The notes under the pieces were generated by a model. The model was not told the DNA's origin, made no database searches, and saw nothing but the letters and a program-made list of their open reading frames with translations. From Pseudomonadota bacterium (GTDB taxonomy: Bacteria > Pseudomonadota > Alphaproteobacteria > Sphingomonadales > Sphingomonadaceae), in the NCBI GenBank assembly GCA_023433445.1, contig JAEZCS010000016.1:4723-68722 (forward strand): a stretch of 64,000 nt of DNA. Direction: 5' to 3'. Position numbers and translations under genes: made by a program. Positions within the stretch are counted from its first letter, which is position 1. Each line of letters opens with the position of its first letter. This document shows, one piece after another, positions 26,681-34,729 of this stretch.

Positions 26681-27610
26681 TCATGCGATTCCTTCATGCA
26701 TTTGCACCGCCGGAGCCGAACGCATCGCGATGAGACAGCCAGCGACGATCAACGCCGCGCCTGCAATGGTGGACAGGGTCAGACGTTCGCCAAAAGCAAG
26801 CCAGCCGATGATCGCGGCCCAAAGGAAGGCGGTATATTCGATCGGGATGAGATATTGCGCCTCCGCCCGCGCATAGGCCCAGGCGAAGGCGGCGAGCGAG
26901 GTGAAGGCGAACCCCGCGCAGGCGGCGATCAGCAGGAAGGAATCCGGCCGGGGCAGGTCCAGGCGGAGCGGCACGAGGCCAGGCAAGGCCCAGGCTGCAA
27001 CGGCGCAGGATCCGAAGAGGATGAACATGATGCCATGCTGGAAGAAGGCGACCTCCACCGGCGAGGCAAGCTGCGCCTGCTGACGCTGGATGATGAGATT
27101 CCAGGCAAAAAGGACGGCGGAAATCAGTACGGCCGCGGCGCCGAGCAGGGCGTCCCGATCATAGCTGTCCTGCATGCGGCCCGACAGAATCACGACGACG
27201 CCGACGAGACCCAGCAGCGATGCGCTGACGGCGCGCTTGCCGATCCGTTCACCGAGGAGGAGTGCGGCAAGGTAAAGGGCGATGAGCGGCGCGATGAAGG
27301 ACAGCGCGATGGCTTCGGCGAGCGGCATCCGCATCAGCGCCCAGAAGAAGAGGCTGGCCATCAACGCCACGACCGTGCCGCGCAGGACATGAAGGCGCAG
27401 CACAGCCCGTTCCGGCCAGCGATGACCGCCCGGCAACATGATCGCAAGGCCCAGCAGCGTCCCCGCCAGCGCGCGCCAGAACAGGGCGTTGAAGAGGCCG
27501 ATCGAGAGGCTCAATCCCTTCATCGTGGCGTCCATGATGGCGAACAGCAGGACGGCGAGGCAGGAGACCGCGAAGGGGATGGCGAGGGAGCGGCTTTGGA
27601 TCATGTTCAT
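26681..27610 (-). CDS. EamA/DMT-family transporter
   Basis: The 309-residue membrane protein has ten predicted helices in two EamA repeats (about residues 10-145 and 155-295). The family motif 'EAIALSFIAPLIALYLAALL' is in the first half and 'EYTAFLWAAIIGWLAFGERL' in the second. Members export small metabolites or amino acids; the substrate is not evident. It lies between ispG and ftsK on the same strand, with gaps of 154 and 149 bases, so it is probably its own transcript. Confidence 0.85.
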   Translation of the reverse strand: MNMIQSRSLAIPFAVSCLAVLLFAIMDATMKGLSLSIGLFNALFWRALAGTLLGLAIMLPGGHRWPERAVLRLHVLRGTVVALMASLFFWALMRMPLAEAIALSFIAPLIALYLAALLLGERIGKRAVSASLLGLVGVVVILSGRMQDSYDRDALLGAAAVLISAVLFAWNLIIQRQQAQLASPVEVAFFQHGIMFILFGSCAVAAWALPGLVPLRLDLPRPDSFLLIAACAGFAFTSLAAFAWAYARAEAQYLIPIEYTAFLWAAIIGWLAFGERLTLSTIAGAALIVAGCLIAMRSAPAVQMHEGIA

Positions 27611-27699
27611 GTCGTTGGTCGTGACGGTGGACGGATACCTGGCGTTACGACGTGCTTGAGAAAAAGCCTTCGGATGCCTGCTTGCAGCAGGCGTTCAGG

Positions 27700-27731
27700 A
27701 GAAGGCCTCGACAAGCTCCCGAACGGAGGTT
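27700..27731. repeat. Partial REP-like repeat
   Basis: The stretch containing GCCTCGACAAGCTCCCGAAC is a degraded half of the inverted repeat seen intact at 55848-55926 (CTTCGACAAG...CGAACGG). It lies in the 154-base gap downstream of ispG. A small hairpin, GCCTGCT-TGC-AGCAGGC, at 27676-27692 lies next to it and may act as part of the ispG terminator. Confidence 0.45.
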
Positions 27732-27764
27732 CGGCGGGTTCGCGGTCAGGGAGAGCCCCCTCCC

Positions 27765-28925
27765 CTATTCCGCCGCTTGCGCCCGTCCTGCGTCGGTCGT
27801 TTCCGCCTCCATCTTTGCGGCTTCGATTTCTGCCGCCTTGGCTTCGACCAGCCCAACGATGTGGTCGATCATGCCTTCGTCCTGGATGGTGTGGTCGGTG
27901 AGGCCGGAGAGATAGACCATGTGCTTGCCAGCGCCGCCGCCAGTGAGGCCGATGTCGGTTTCACGGGCTTCGCCGGGGCCGTTGACGACGCAGCCCAGTA
28001 CGGACAGCGACAGGGGCGTGTGGATATGCTGGAGCCGTTCCTCCAGCGCCTGAACGGTGCGGATGACGTCGAAACCCTGCCGCGCGCAGCTGGGGCAGGA
28101 GATGACCTTGACCCCGCGGGTGCGGATGCCGAGCGACTTCAGGATTTCATAGCCGACGCGCACTTCCTCTTCCGGCTCAGCGGAGAGGGAGACGCGGATG
28201 GTGTCGCCGACCCCGGCCCACAGCAGGTTGCCGATGCCGATCGCACTTTTCACCGTACCGCCGATCAGGCCGCCCGCTTCGGTGATGCCCAGATGCAGGG
28301 GACAATCGACCGCTTCGGCGAGCTGCATATAGGCAGCGACGGCCAGGAAGACGTCGCTCGCCTTCACCGCGACCTTATATTCGTGGAAGTCCTGATCCTG
28401 CAGCAGCTTGATATGGTCGAGGGCGCTTTCGACCAGCGCTTCGGGACAAGGTTCGCCATATTTTTCGAGCAGGTCCTTTTCGAGCGAGCCCGCATTGACG
28501 CCGATGCGGATCGCGCAGCCATTGGCCTTGGCAGCGTCCACCACTTCCTTGACGCGGGCTTCCGACCCGATGTTGCCGGGATTGATGCGCAGGCAGGCCG
28601 CGCCTGCGTCAGCCGCTTCGAGCGCGCGCTTATAGTGAAAATGGATGTCAGCCACGATGGGCACGCGGGCCGCGCGCACGATCTGCTTCAAGGCGGCGGT
28701 CGATTCCTCGTCCGGGCAGGACACGCGGATAATGTCGACGCCGACTTCCTCGCAACGGCGAATCTGGTCGATTGTCGCACGTACATCATGGGTCGGCGTG
28801 TTCGTCATCGTCTGCACAGTGACGGGCGCGCCACCGCCCACGGGCACATTGCCCACCATGATCTGGCGACATTGACGCCGGGCGATGTCGCGCCAGGGGC
28901 GCAGGCCGGGATTATGGTCGGACAT
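27765..28925 (-). CDS. ispG: 4-hydroxy-3-methylbut-2-enyl diphosphate synthase
   Basis: The 386-residue [4Fe-4S] enzyme catalyses the penultimate step of the MEP isoprenoid pathway. The cluster cysteines are visible in '[13 protein letters not shown]' and '[12 protein letters not shown]', and the N-terminal TIM barrel shows '[15 protein letters not shown]' and '[10 protein letters not shown]'. The C-terminus has an extra charged, alanine-rich tail of about 35 residues. The start codon follows a hairpin that partly covers its GGAG (see 28929-28958). It is downstream of the fadL-like gene on the same strand. Confidence 0.94.
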   Translation of the reverse strand: MSDHNPGLRPWRDIARRQCRQIMVGNVPVGGGAPVTVQTMTNTPTHDVRATIDQIRRCEEVGVDIIRVSCPDEESTAALKQIVRAARVPIVADIHFHYKRALEAADAGAACLRINPGNIGSEARVKEVVDAAKANGCAIRIGVNAGSLEKDLLEKYGEPCPEALVESALDHIKLLQDQDFHEYKVAVKASDVFLAVAAYMQLAEAVDCPLHLGITEAGGLIGGTVKSAIGIGNLLWAGVGDTIRVSLSAEPEEEVRVGYEILKSLGIRTRGVKVISCPSCARQGFDVIRTVQALEERLQHIHTPLSLSVLGCVVNGPGEARETDIGLTGGGAGKHMVYLSGLTDHTIQDEGMIDHIVGLVEAKAAEIEAAKMEAETTDAGRAQAAE

Positions 28926-28928
28926 GAA

Positions 28929-28958
28929 ATAGGGGCTCCGTGCTGATGCAGCCCCTAT
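28929..28958 (-). promoter_or_regulatory. Hairpin overlapping the ispG ribosome binding site
   Basis: ATAGGGGCT (28929-28937) and AGCCCCTAT (28950-28958) pair perfectly over 9 bp with a 12-base loop. On the minus strand the hairpin lies between the fadL-like stop (28977) and the ispG ATG (28925). The likely Shine-Dalgarno GGAG of ispG (28936-28939) is partly inside the stem, 10 bases from the ATG. It may be the terminator of the upstream gene, a translational control element of ispG, or both. Confidence 0.45.
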
Positions 28959-28976
28959 AGTGATTCACGGGGCAAG

Positions 28977-30284
28977 TTAGAAGCGCGCCGTCACCGATGC
29001 GGCGATCTGGTCCGCATTGCCGCTGGTCCGCGACAGGGTGGTGACGGTCGTGGCCGCTGCCGTTCCGCCATAATAGGTGTCGGGACGGACGATTGTCGCC
29101 TTTTCCACGAAATTATGAGCGTAGCTGAGATTGAGCGCGAGGCCGGGCGAGACATTGTAGGTCGCCCCTGCCGACAGCCATGCGCGGTCGCCATCGGGTA
29201 CGCGGGTCGTGAGGAATTGCGGATTGGTAGGCGTGCGGTCGAACATCGTGCCTGCGCGCACGGTCAGCGCGGGGCTGACATCATATTCGCCGCCCAGGCT
29301 GACGCTGTAGCTGTCCTTATAATCCAGTTCCTTGACCGAGGTCCGGCCAGCGGCCGTGATCACAATCGATTCCATGACCGACCAATTATACCAGCGGGCA
29401 CTGACCATGGCACGCAGGCGCGGGGTCATCCGGTGCATGAAACCGACGGTCACGATGTCGGGAAGATTGAGCGGCGCGTCGACATCGGCGCTGCCGTTCT
29501 GGGCCGCGAGGAGGCTTTGCAGGCCCGAGATGGTCCGCGTACCGGTCACGCGATGATCAATGCCCGAGCGATAGGAGATGCCGATATTGGTGTCGCCATT
29601 GGTGTAGAAAAGACCCGCATGCCAGCCGACGGTCCAATCTTTGCCCTTCACCTCCGCAAGGCCATCCGTCGCCGCCAACGGCGACAGTTGAGGCAAGGCG
29701 TTCGCCAGCGTGACCTTTACATGTTGGACGTCAACGCCGCCGCCGATCGAGAAATTGTCGTCCAGCTTATAGGCGGCGGATCCCTGAACATTATAGGTTT
29801 TAAGGTCCGTGTGGGTGGAATCGTAGCGGCCGAAAAAGCCGTCATCATAGGTCAGCTTCAGCCCGAACGGGGCAGTAGCGCCAAGCCCAAGCCATAGTCG
29901 GTCGGTGACCTGCCCCGTGACATAGAAGCTGGGCACGGGAATCACCTTGCCAAAGGGGTTTCCACCGGAATTGCCAGAGACCGGAACCGTCGCGCCAGGC
30001 AACCCGGCAACGGTGCGGTAGCTGCCCTGATTTTGCTGCCCGGCCTCTGCGAACAGAGCGATGACGCCAGCAGACAACTGGACGCCGGGAAGCTCCGTCA
30101 TCGCGGCGGGGTTGAAATAGATGGCGGATGGGTCATCGGCTGCCGCGCCTGCGCCAGACAGCGCCCGACCGGTTTCCTTGGGCGATTGTTCCTGAAGATA
30201 GAAGCCGCCCGCGAACGCCGGTAGAGGCAACGCGGCCAGCCCTATGGACAGCCACGCTGTAGCGGTGCGGCGGCTTAGAAACAT
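28977..30284 (-). CDS. FadL/TodX-type outer-membrane transport protein
   Basis: The 435-residue beta-barrel protein is of the OmpP1/FadL/TodX family, which lets hydrophobic compounds (fatty acids, aromatics) cross the outer membrane. It has a signal peptide ending 'PLPAFA', then the family N-terminal hatch 'GGFYLQEQSPKETGRALSGA' and 'DDPSAIYFNPAAMTEL'. It ends in phenylalanine, as outer-membrane barrels do. The ATG at 30284 has a strong GAGGGGG upstream. The frame upstream is open only because it runs through the small RNA element. Confidence 0.88.
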   Translation of the reverse strand: MFLSRRTATAWLSIGLAALPLPAFAGGFYLQEQSPKETGRALSGAGAAADDPSAIYFNPAAMTELPGVQLSAGVIALFAEAGQQNQGSYRTVAGLPGATVPVSGNSGGNPFGKVIPVPSFYVTGQVTDRLWLGLGATAPFGLKLTYDDGFFGRYDSTHTDLKTYNVQGSAAYKLDDNFSIGGGVDVQHVKVTLANALPQLSPLAATDGLAEVKGKDWTVGWHAGLFYTNGDTNIGISYRSGIDHRVTGTRTISGLQSLLAAQNGSADVDAPLNLPDIVTVGFMHRMTPRLRAMVSARWYNWSVMESIVITAAGRTSVKELDYKDSYSVSLGGEYDVSPALTVRAGTMFDRTPTNPQFLTTRVPDGDRAWLSAGATYNVSPGLALNLSYAHNFVEKATIVRPDTYYGGTAAATTVTTLSRTSGNADQIAASVTARF

Positions 30285-30396
30285 GCAGATCCCCCTCGTC
30301 AAACGCCATCGCGGCGCGAAACGCGCAAATATGGCGCGAACATGCTGCGATATGGTAAATTTGCCGTTCAGAAAATCCACCGCGGCTGCCGAGGAC

Positions 30397-30488
30397 AAAA
30401 AAAAGCCGCCCCGAAGGACGGCTGGAAGTTTTAGGAGAGGATGCCTGAAAGGCCCGTCCCTTGTGCAGGGCAGCATGGTTGTTCGCAA
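30397..30488 (-). ncRNA. Putative small RNA, copy 2 (upstream of fadL-like gene)
   Basis: This is the second copy of the element at 24078-24173. On the minus strand it has TTGCGAA at its presumed 5' side, the shared block CTTTCAGGCATCCTCTCCTA at 30426-30453, an 8-bp stem closed by a UUCG tetraloop (30404-30423), and eight U (30397-30404). The stems of the two copies differ in sequence but keep pairing (compensatory change), which supports a selected RNA structure. The region between TTGCGAA and the block differs between copies. Promoter and exact ends are not known. Confidence 0.6.
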
Positions 30489-30555
30489 CTGCGAAAGGAA
30501 AACGTGCGGTTGCGTTTATTGCAATTGTAAGAAAAATTGAAGAATACCGTAGGGG

Positions 30556-30582
30556 AAAGTCAGACCCGGACCTGCTGACTTT
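30556..30582 (-). terminator. Inverted repeat downstream of pgm
   Basis: AAAGTCAG (30556-30563) pairs exactly with CTGACTTT (30575-30582), about 40 bases after the pgm stop. The T-rich run TTTTGCCTCTTTTTTC lies on the plus-strand side, so as a terminator it would work best for plus-strand transcripts; for pgm it may be a weak stop. Confidence 0.4.
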
Positions 30583-30621
30583 TGCCTCTTTTTTCAGTTG
30601 ATCCAAGCGTCTTCAGTCGTT

Positions 30622-31983
30622 TCAGCTCGGCAAATGACGCGAAAGATAGCGCATCAGATCCTGCCTGAGACGGTCGAGTCCCTGTTCATCGGGCGATTCG
30701 ATTCTGGCTACCAGTTCCGCCTGGGTGTTGGAGGCGCGTAGCAGCCACCAGCCGTCTTTCCTGCTCACCCGCGCGCCGTCGATATCATCCAGGACCGCGC
30801 CCTCCGATCGGAGCTGGACAATGATGTCCGAGATGATGTCGAATTTGCGTTCCTCTTCGACCGGGAAGCGCAGTTCCGGGGTATTTACCAGCGTCGGCAG
30901 ATCGTCGTGCAGCGCAGTGATGGTCTTGCCGTGCAGGCCCGCCATGCGAATGAGCCGCAGGGCGGCATAAAGGCCATCGTCAAAGCCGAGATATTCATCG
31001 GCAAAGACGATGTGGCCGGTCATCTCGCCGCCGAGCGGGCTGCCGACCTGCTTCATCTTCGACTTGATGTGGCTATGGCCGGTTTTCCACATGAGCGGCT
31101 GGCCGCCCAGCTCGGCTATCCGGTCGAACAGCAGCTGGCTGCATTTCACGTCGGCTACGATGGTGGCGCCGGGCCTGTCCTGAAGCACCGATTCTGCAAA
31201 CAGGGCGAGCAGCTGGTCACCCCAGATGGTGCGGCCCCGCCCGTCGACGACGCCGATGCGGTCGCCATCGCCGTCAAAGGCAAGTCCGAAATGGAGGTTT
31301 TTCGCGACGACAAGGTCACGCAGGTCGTGCAGATTTTCCTCGATCGTGGGGTCGGGGTGATGATGGGGAAAATTGCCGTCTATGTCGGTGAAGAGCGTAT
31401 GATGCTCACCGGGGAGGAGCTTCACGAGCTTTTCGATGACCGGTCCAGCGGCGCCATTGCCGGCGTCCCAGCCGATCCGCCAGGCGCCGCCGTCAAATCC
31501 TTCCATCAGCCGCGTGACATAGCGGTCCATGATGTCGATGGCAGAGCAGTTGCCGCTGCCCTCTTCCCAGTCTCCGGCAGCGGCCATGACGCCAAGCCGG
31601 GCGATGTCGGGCCCAAAAAAGGCTTCATGCGCAAGCACCAGCTTGAAGCCATTGTGATCGGCGGGATTATGGCTGCCGGTTATCTGGATGCCGCCATCAA
31701 CATCGAGCACCGTTTCGGCATAATAGAGCATTGGCGTGGGGCCGATGCCGATGCGCAGCACGTCGATGCCGCTGTCCGCGAGGCCGGAGGCGACCGCCTG
31801 CTCCAGCATGGGCGAGCTGAGGCGGCCGTCACGCCCAAGCGCGACCGCTGATCCGCCCCTGCGCCTGACAATGGTGCCGAAACTGCGGCCGAGGGCGTAG
31901 GCGTCCCCCTCCCTGAGCGTTTTGCCGACGATGCCGCGCATGTCATATTCGCGCAGCAGCGATGGGTGGAAGCGGTGGGACAT
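30622..31983 (-). CDS. Phosphomannomutase/phosphoglucomutase
   Basis: The 453-residue alpha-D-phosphohexomutase interconverts hexose 1- and 6-phosphates for surface polysaccharide precursors. The four domains show the active-site phosphoserine loop 'GIQITGSHNPADHNG', the metal-binding 'LAFDGDGDRIGVV', the sugar-binding 'GGEMTGHIVFADEY' and the C-terminal phosphate-binding 'WWLLRASNTQAEL'. This matches the AlgC/ManB type with dual PMM/PGM activity. The gene stands 18 bases downstream of the J-domain gene, on the same strand. Confidence 0.93.
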   Translation of the reverse strand: MSHRFHPSLLREYDMRGIVGKTLREGDAYALGRSFGTIVRRRGGSAVALGRDGRLSSPMLEQAVASGLADSGIDVLRIGIGPTPMLYYAETVLDVDGGIQITGSHNPADHNGFKLVLAHEAFFGPDIARLGVMAAAGDWEEGSGNCSAIDIMDRYVTRLMEGFDGGAWRIGWDAGNGAAGPVIEKLVKLLPGEHHTLFTDIDGNFPHHHPDPTIEENLHDLRDLVVAKNLHFGLAFDGDGDRIGVVDGRGRTIWGDQLLALFAESVLQDRPGATIVADVKCSQLLFDRIAELGGQPLMWKTGHSHIKSKMKQVGSPLGGEMTGHIVFADEYLGFDDGLYAALRLIRMAGLHGKTITALHDDLPTLVNTPELRFPVEEERKFDIISDIIVQLRSEGAVLDDIDGARVSRKDGWWLLRASNTQAELVARIESPDEQGLDRLRQDLMRYLSRHLPS

Positions 31984-32001
31984 GGGCTTGGGTTCTACAC
32001 C

Positions 32002-32445
32002 CTAGCGGCGGGGTGGCTGATCTTTTTTCTCTGGCTCAGCGAGCAGCAGGTCGCGCGCGGCATTGATTTCCGCGGCCAGAGCTTCCGTGCCGCCGCGATC
32101 GGGGTGGACCGAGGCGATCAGCCGTCGGTGAGCCGCGCGGATCATATTCTCGTCGGCATCTTCAGGGACGCCGAGCAGGGCCCGGGCTCTGGCGATGCTG
32201 GCGGGTTCGGCGGCTGCCTTGGGAGAAGTGGAGCGTCGTTTCTTCTGCTTTGCCTGGTTGAGGAAAAAAAGAGCTGCGCCAAGGAGCAGGGGCGCTCCAG
32301 CAAGCGGCTTGCCCTTCGCCGCCATGACCGCGCCCACCAGCGCGCTGCCCAACACCATGCCATCCTTCACACTCATGCGCTGCAAACGTCCCGTCCAGAT
32401 GAGCCAGGCGGCGAGCCCGAGAAGAAGAAAGGCGAAAAGACCCAT
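32002..32445 (-). CDS. Membrane-anchored J-domain protein
   Basis: The 147-residue protein has two N-terminal hydrophobic segments (about residues 1-18 and 30-62) and a C-terminal J-domain with the HPD motif at residues 114-116 ('ASVHPDRGGTEAL'). The layout resembles TIM14/Pam18-like DnaJ proteins, which stimulate DnaK at the membrane. Its ATG overlaps the mipZ stop (ATGA), so the two are co-translated. The client process is not known. Confidence 0.82.
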   Translation of the reverse strand: MGLFAFLLLGLAAWLIWTGRLQRMSVKDGMVLGSALVGAVMAAKGKPLAGAPLLLGAALFFLNQAKQKKRRSTSPKAAAEPASIARARALLGVPEDADENMIRAAHRRLIASVHPDRGGTEALAAEINAARDLLLAEPEKKDQPPRR

Positions 32446-33254
32446 CAGGCCGCGCCGAGAAGATCGACCGGCGTCCTTTCCTCACGCGAAGGGAGGGCAA
32501 GGCCCGAGACCATCTCGCGCAGTTCCTGACGCGCGGCGATGTGGCTGACGCCGAGATCGCCCAGATGCCCCTTGTCGAGCAGGGTGAGGCCCGAAGGAAA
32601 GAGTTCGCGGAAGATGACGCGCTCGGAAAGGCCGGGGATCACGCGGAAGCCGACGCGGCGGGACAGTTCCATGAGGGCATCGCCGACGCGCTTCTTGTTG
32701 CGGGCGTCATGATGCTGGACGCGATTGCGCAGCACGACCCAGTCGATCGAGACGCCATCGGCCTTGGCGCGGGTCTTGCGCGCTTCGAAGATCAGTTCGG
32801 AATAGAAGGACAGGCGGCGGACCTTGAAGGTTTCCGCGTCGACCTGGCCGATGAGGTCGAAATCGACGAAGCTGTCATTCATCGGCGTCACCAGCGTGTG
32901 GGCGCGGGCCGCCATGTGGCGGGCGAACAGGTCATCACGACCGGGGGTGTCGACGACCAGGAAATCCTTGCCCTCGGCGACGGCGGCGGTTTCTTCCTCC
33001 AGCGCTTCGATCGTATCACCTTTAAGCACCGCGAAGTCGGGCGCGGGCAGGTCGATGTTGCGGCGGCGGGCCGTCTCGGCACGGTTTTCCATGTAGCGCG
33101 TGACAGTGCGCTGGCGCGGGTCGAGATCGATCATGCCGACCTTGTAGCCGAGCGCGGTCAAGGCGATGGCGGTGTGCACGGCGGTGGTCGACTTGCCGGT
33201 CCCGCCCTTTTCATTGGCGAAGACGATATGATGCGTTTGGGTGTTCGGACCCAT
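32445..33254 (-). CDS. mipZ: Division-plane positioning ATPase MipZ
   Basis: The 269-residue ParA-like ATPase has the deviant Walker A 'FANEKGGTGKSTTAVH' (about residues 12-27), 'GMIDLDPRQRTVTRYMENR' and 'DFLVVDTPGRDD'. The 'RQRTVTRYMENR' region and the C-terminal half fit MipZ rather than ParA. MipZ forms a gradient from the ParB-bound origin and blocks FtsZ away from midcell. It fits that it lies about 2.5 kb from the presumed replication origin. The ATG at 33254 is chosen over an upstream in-frame start 8 codons earlier, because conserved sequence begins there. Confidence 0.88.
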   Translation of the reverse strand: MGPNTQTHHIVFANEKGGTGKSTTAVHTAIALTALGYKVGMIDLDPRQRTVTRYMENRAETARRRNIDLPAPDFAVLKGDTIEALEEETAAVAEGKDFLVVDTPGRDDLFARHMAARAHTLVTPMNDSFVDFDLIGQVDAETFKVRRLSFYSELIFEARKTRAKADGVSIDWVVLRNRVQHHDARNKKRVGDALMELSRRVGFRVIPGLSERVIFRELFPSGLTLLDKGHLGDLGVSHIAARQELREMVSGLALPSREERTPVDLLGAA

Positions 33255-33357
33255 TGATAACCCCGTTAATTGCCGCAACGATTCTTGACCCTATTGCCGG
33301 GTCGTGCCTTTAGCAGGATAGTCCCCGTGCACATGCCATATCGGAGCCCCTCGTCCC

Positions 33358-34203
33358 GTGCAAACCCTGCGTGACCTTCCTTCCTTAAGAACCGCGATCG
33401 ATGCGATGAAAAGCGATGGGCGGCCCGTCGCGCTGGTGCCGACGATGGGCGCGCTGCATGAAGGGCATATGGCGCTGGTCGAGGAAGCGCGGCGGCATGC
33501 CGGGCATGTCGTGGTGTCGATCTTCGTCAATCCGCGGCAGTTCGGCGCGAACGAGGATCTGGACGCCTACCCAAGGCGTGAGGCGAAGGACGCCCAGATG
33601 TGCCAGGCGGCGGGAGTCGATGCGCTGTGGGCGCCGACGGCGGAAGTCATGTACCCCGACGGCTACGCGACCAATATCTCCGTTTCGGGGATAACCGAAG
33701 TACTGGATGGCGCGGCGCGGCCGGGGCATTTCGATGGCGTCGCAACGGTCGTCACCAAGCTTTTCAACCAGGTGCAGCCCGATGCCGCGCTGTTCGGGGA
33801 AAAGGATTATCAGCAGCTCGCAATGATCCGCCAGATGGTGCGAGACCTCGACATGCGGATCGAGATCATCGGTGTGCCGACCCAGCGGGCCGAGGACGGA
33901 CTCGCCCTGTCATCGCGCAACGCCTATCTGACGGACGAGGAGCGCAAGGACGCGCTCGCCCTGCCCCGCGCCCTTGGCGAAGCGGCACGACAGATGGAGA
34001 AGGGCGCGAGCGTCGAGGCGGCCATCGCCAAGGCGATCGCGATGCTGAGCGCCCATGGCTTTGATCCCATCGATTATGTGACGCTGTGCGACGCGGTGAC
34101 GCTGGAACCGATGCATGTGCTGGACCGCCCGGCCCGGTTGCTGGGCGCGGCGAAGCTGGGGCGGACGCGGCTCATTGATAATATCGTGGTCGAGCCTTCC
34201 TGA
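33358..34203 (+). CDS. panC: Pantothenate synthetase
   Basis: The 281-residue enzyme joins pantoate and beta-alanine with ATP in the coenzyme A pathway. The nucleotidyltransferase motif 'VPTMGALHEGHMALV' (H-x-G-H) is at about residues 27-41, then 'VSIFVNPRQFGANEDLDAYP', 'LFGEKDYQQL' and the KMSKS-like 'LALSSRNAYL'. The start is a GTG. It is the only plus-strand gene between lolA and the presumed origin and is divergent from mipZ. coaE, for the last step of CoA synthesis, lies in the ppsR operon across the origin. Confidence 0.94.
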   Translation: MQTLRDLPSLRTAIDAMKSDGRPVALVPTMGALHEGHMALVEEARRHAGHVVVSIFVNPRQFGANEDLDAYPRREAKDAQMCQAAGVDALWAPTAEVMYPDGYATNISVSGITEVLDGAARPGHFDGVATVVTKLFNQVQPDAALFGEKDYQQLAMIRQMVRDLDMRIEIIGVPTQRAEDGLALSSRNAYLTDEERKDALALPRALGEAARQMEKGASVEAAIAKAIAMLSAHGFDPIDYVTLCDAVTLEPMHVLDRPARLLGAAKLGRTRLIDNIVVEPS

Positions 34204-34208
34204 GATTC

Positions 34209-34282
34209 GTCATTCCAGCGGAGGCTGGAGTCTGCCGATGTTCAGAGCTGCCTCATGAGATCCCAGCTTGCGCTGGGATGAC
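34209..34282. repeat. REP-like paired inverted repeats after panC
   Basis: Two small palindromes face each other: CCAGCGGAGGCTGG (34215-34228) and TCCCAGCTTGCGCTGGGA (34261-34278). Their flanks GTCAT (34209) and ATGAC (34282 end) are complementary, so the whole unit can fold into one long stem. It lies between the convergent panC and hemJ genes and could end transcription from both sides. A degraded relative of the second palindrome is near 51690-51715. Confidence 0.6.
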
Positions 34283-34288
34283 GGGGAC

Positions 34289-34729
34289 TCAGAAGGGTTT
34301 GACGATTACCGCCACCACGATCACCGCCGCAGCGATGCCGGGGACTTCGTTGATTAGACGCAGCTTTTTCTCGCTTAGAGGGCGCAGGCCCCGGGCAAGC
34401 TTCTTCGTATAGCCTGCAATCCAGCCATGATAGGCGGAGAGGCCCAGGACGAAGAGAAGCTTCAAGTGGAACCAGCCGAAATGCCAGGCGCCGATTTCCA
34501 CCATCAACATGAGACCGAAGACCCAGACGAGGATCAGCGAGGGGTTGAGGATAATCTTGAGCAAGCGCTTCTCGCGATCGATCCATTTGCGATCCTCATC
34601 CGATCCGATGGCGCATTGATGATGATAGACGAAGAAGCGCGGCATCATGAACAATCCCGCCATCAGGAAGATGACGAAGATGAGATGGGCGGCCTTCACC
34701 CACAGATAGGCGGCTCCGAGATAGGGCAT
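34289..34729 (-). CDS. hemJ: Protoporphyrinogen IX oxidase HemJ
   Basis: The 146-residue protein has four predicted membrane helices and the HemJ signature: 'WVKAAHLIFVIFLMAGLFMM' with the conserved His, and a conserved Lys in 'HLKLLFVLGLSAYHGW'. It oxidises protoporphyrinogen IX to protoporphyrin IX in heme synthesis. It is joined to hemE by an ATGA overlap. hemJ next to hemE beside the origin is a common alphaproteobacterial arrangement. Confidence 0.92.
   Translation of the reverse strand: MPYLGAAYLWVKAAHLIFVIFLMAGLFMMPRFFVYHHQCAIGSDEDRKWIDREKRLLKIILNPSLILVWVFGLMLMVEIGAWHFGWFHLKLLFVLGLSAYHGWIAGYTKKLARGLRPLSEKKLRLINEVPGIAAAVIVVAVIVKPF

Larger units (their letters stand above)
30285..30621. 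other. 337-base non-coding gap between the fadL-like gene and pgm
   Basis: Reading on the minus strand from the pgm stop, the gap holds a hairpin AAAGTCAG/CTGACTTT (30556-30582), then an AT-rich stretch (about 30500-30540) that could contain a promoter. The second copy of the putative small RNA (30397-30488) follows, and then about 110 bases leading into the fadL-like gene. No protein-coding gene is supported. Confidence 0.6.
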
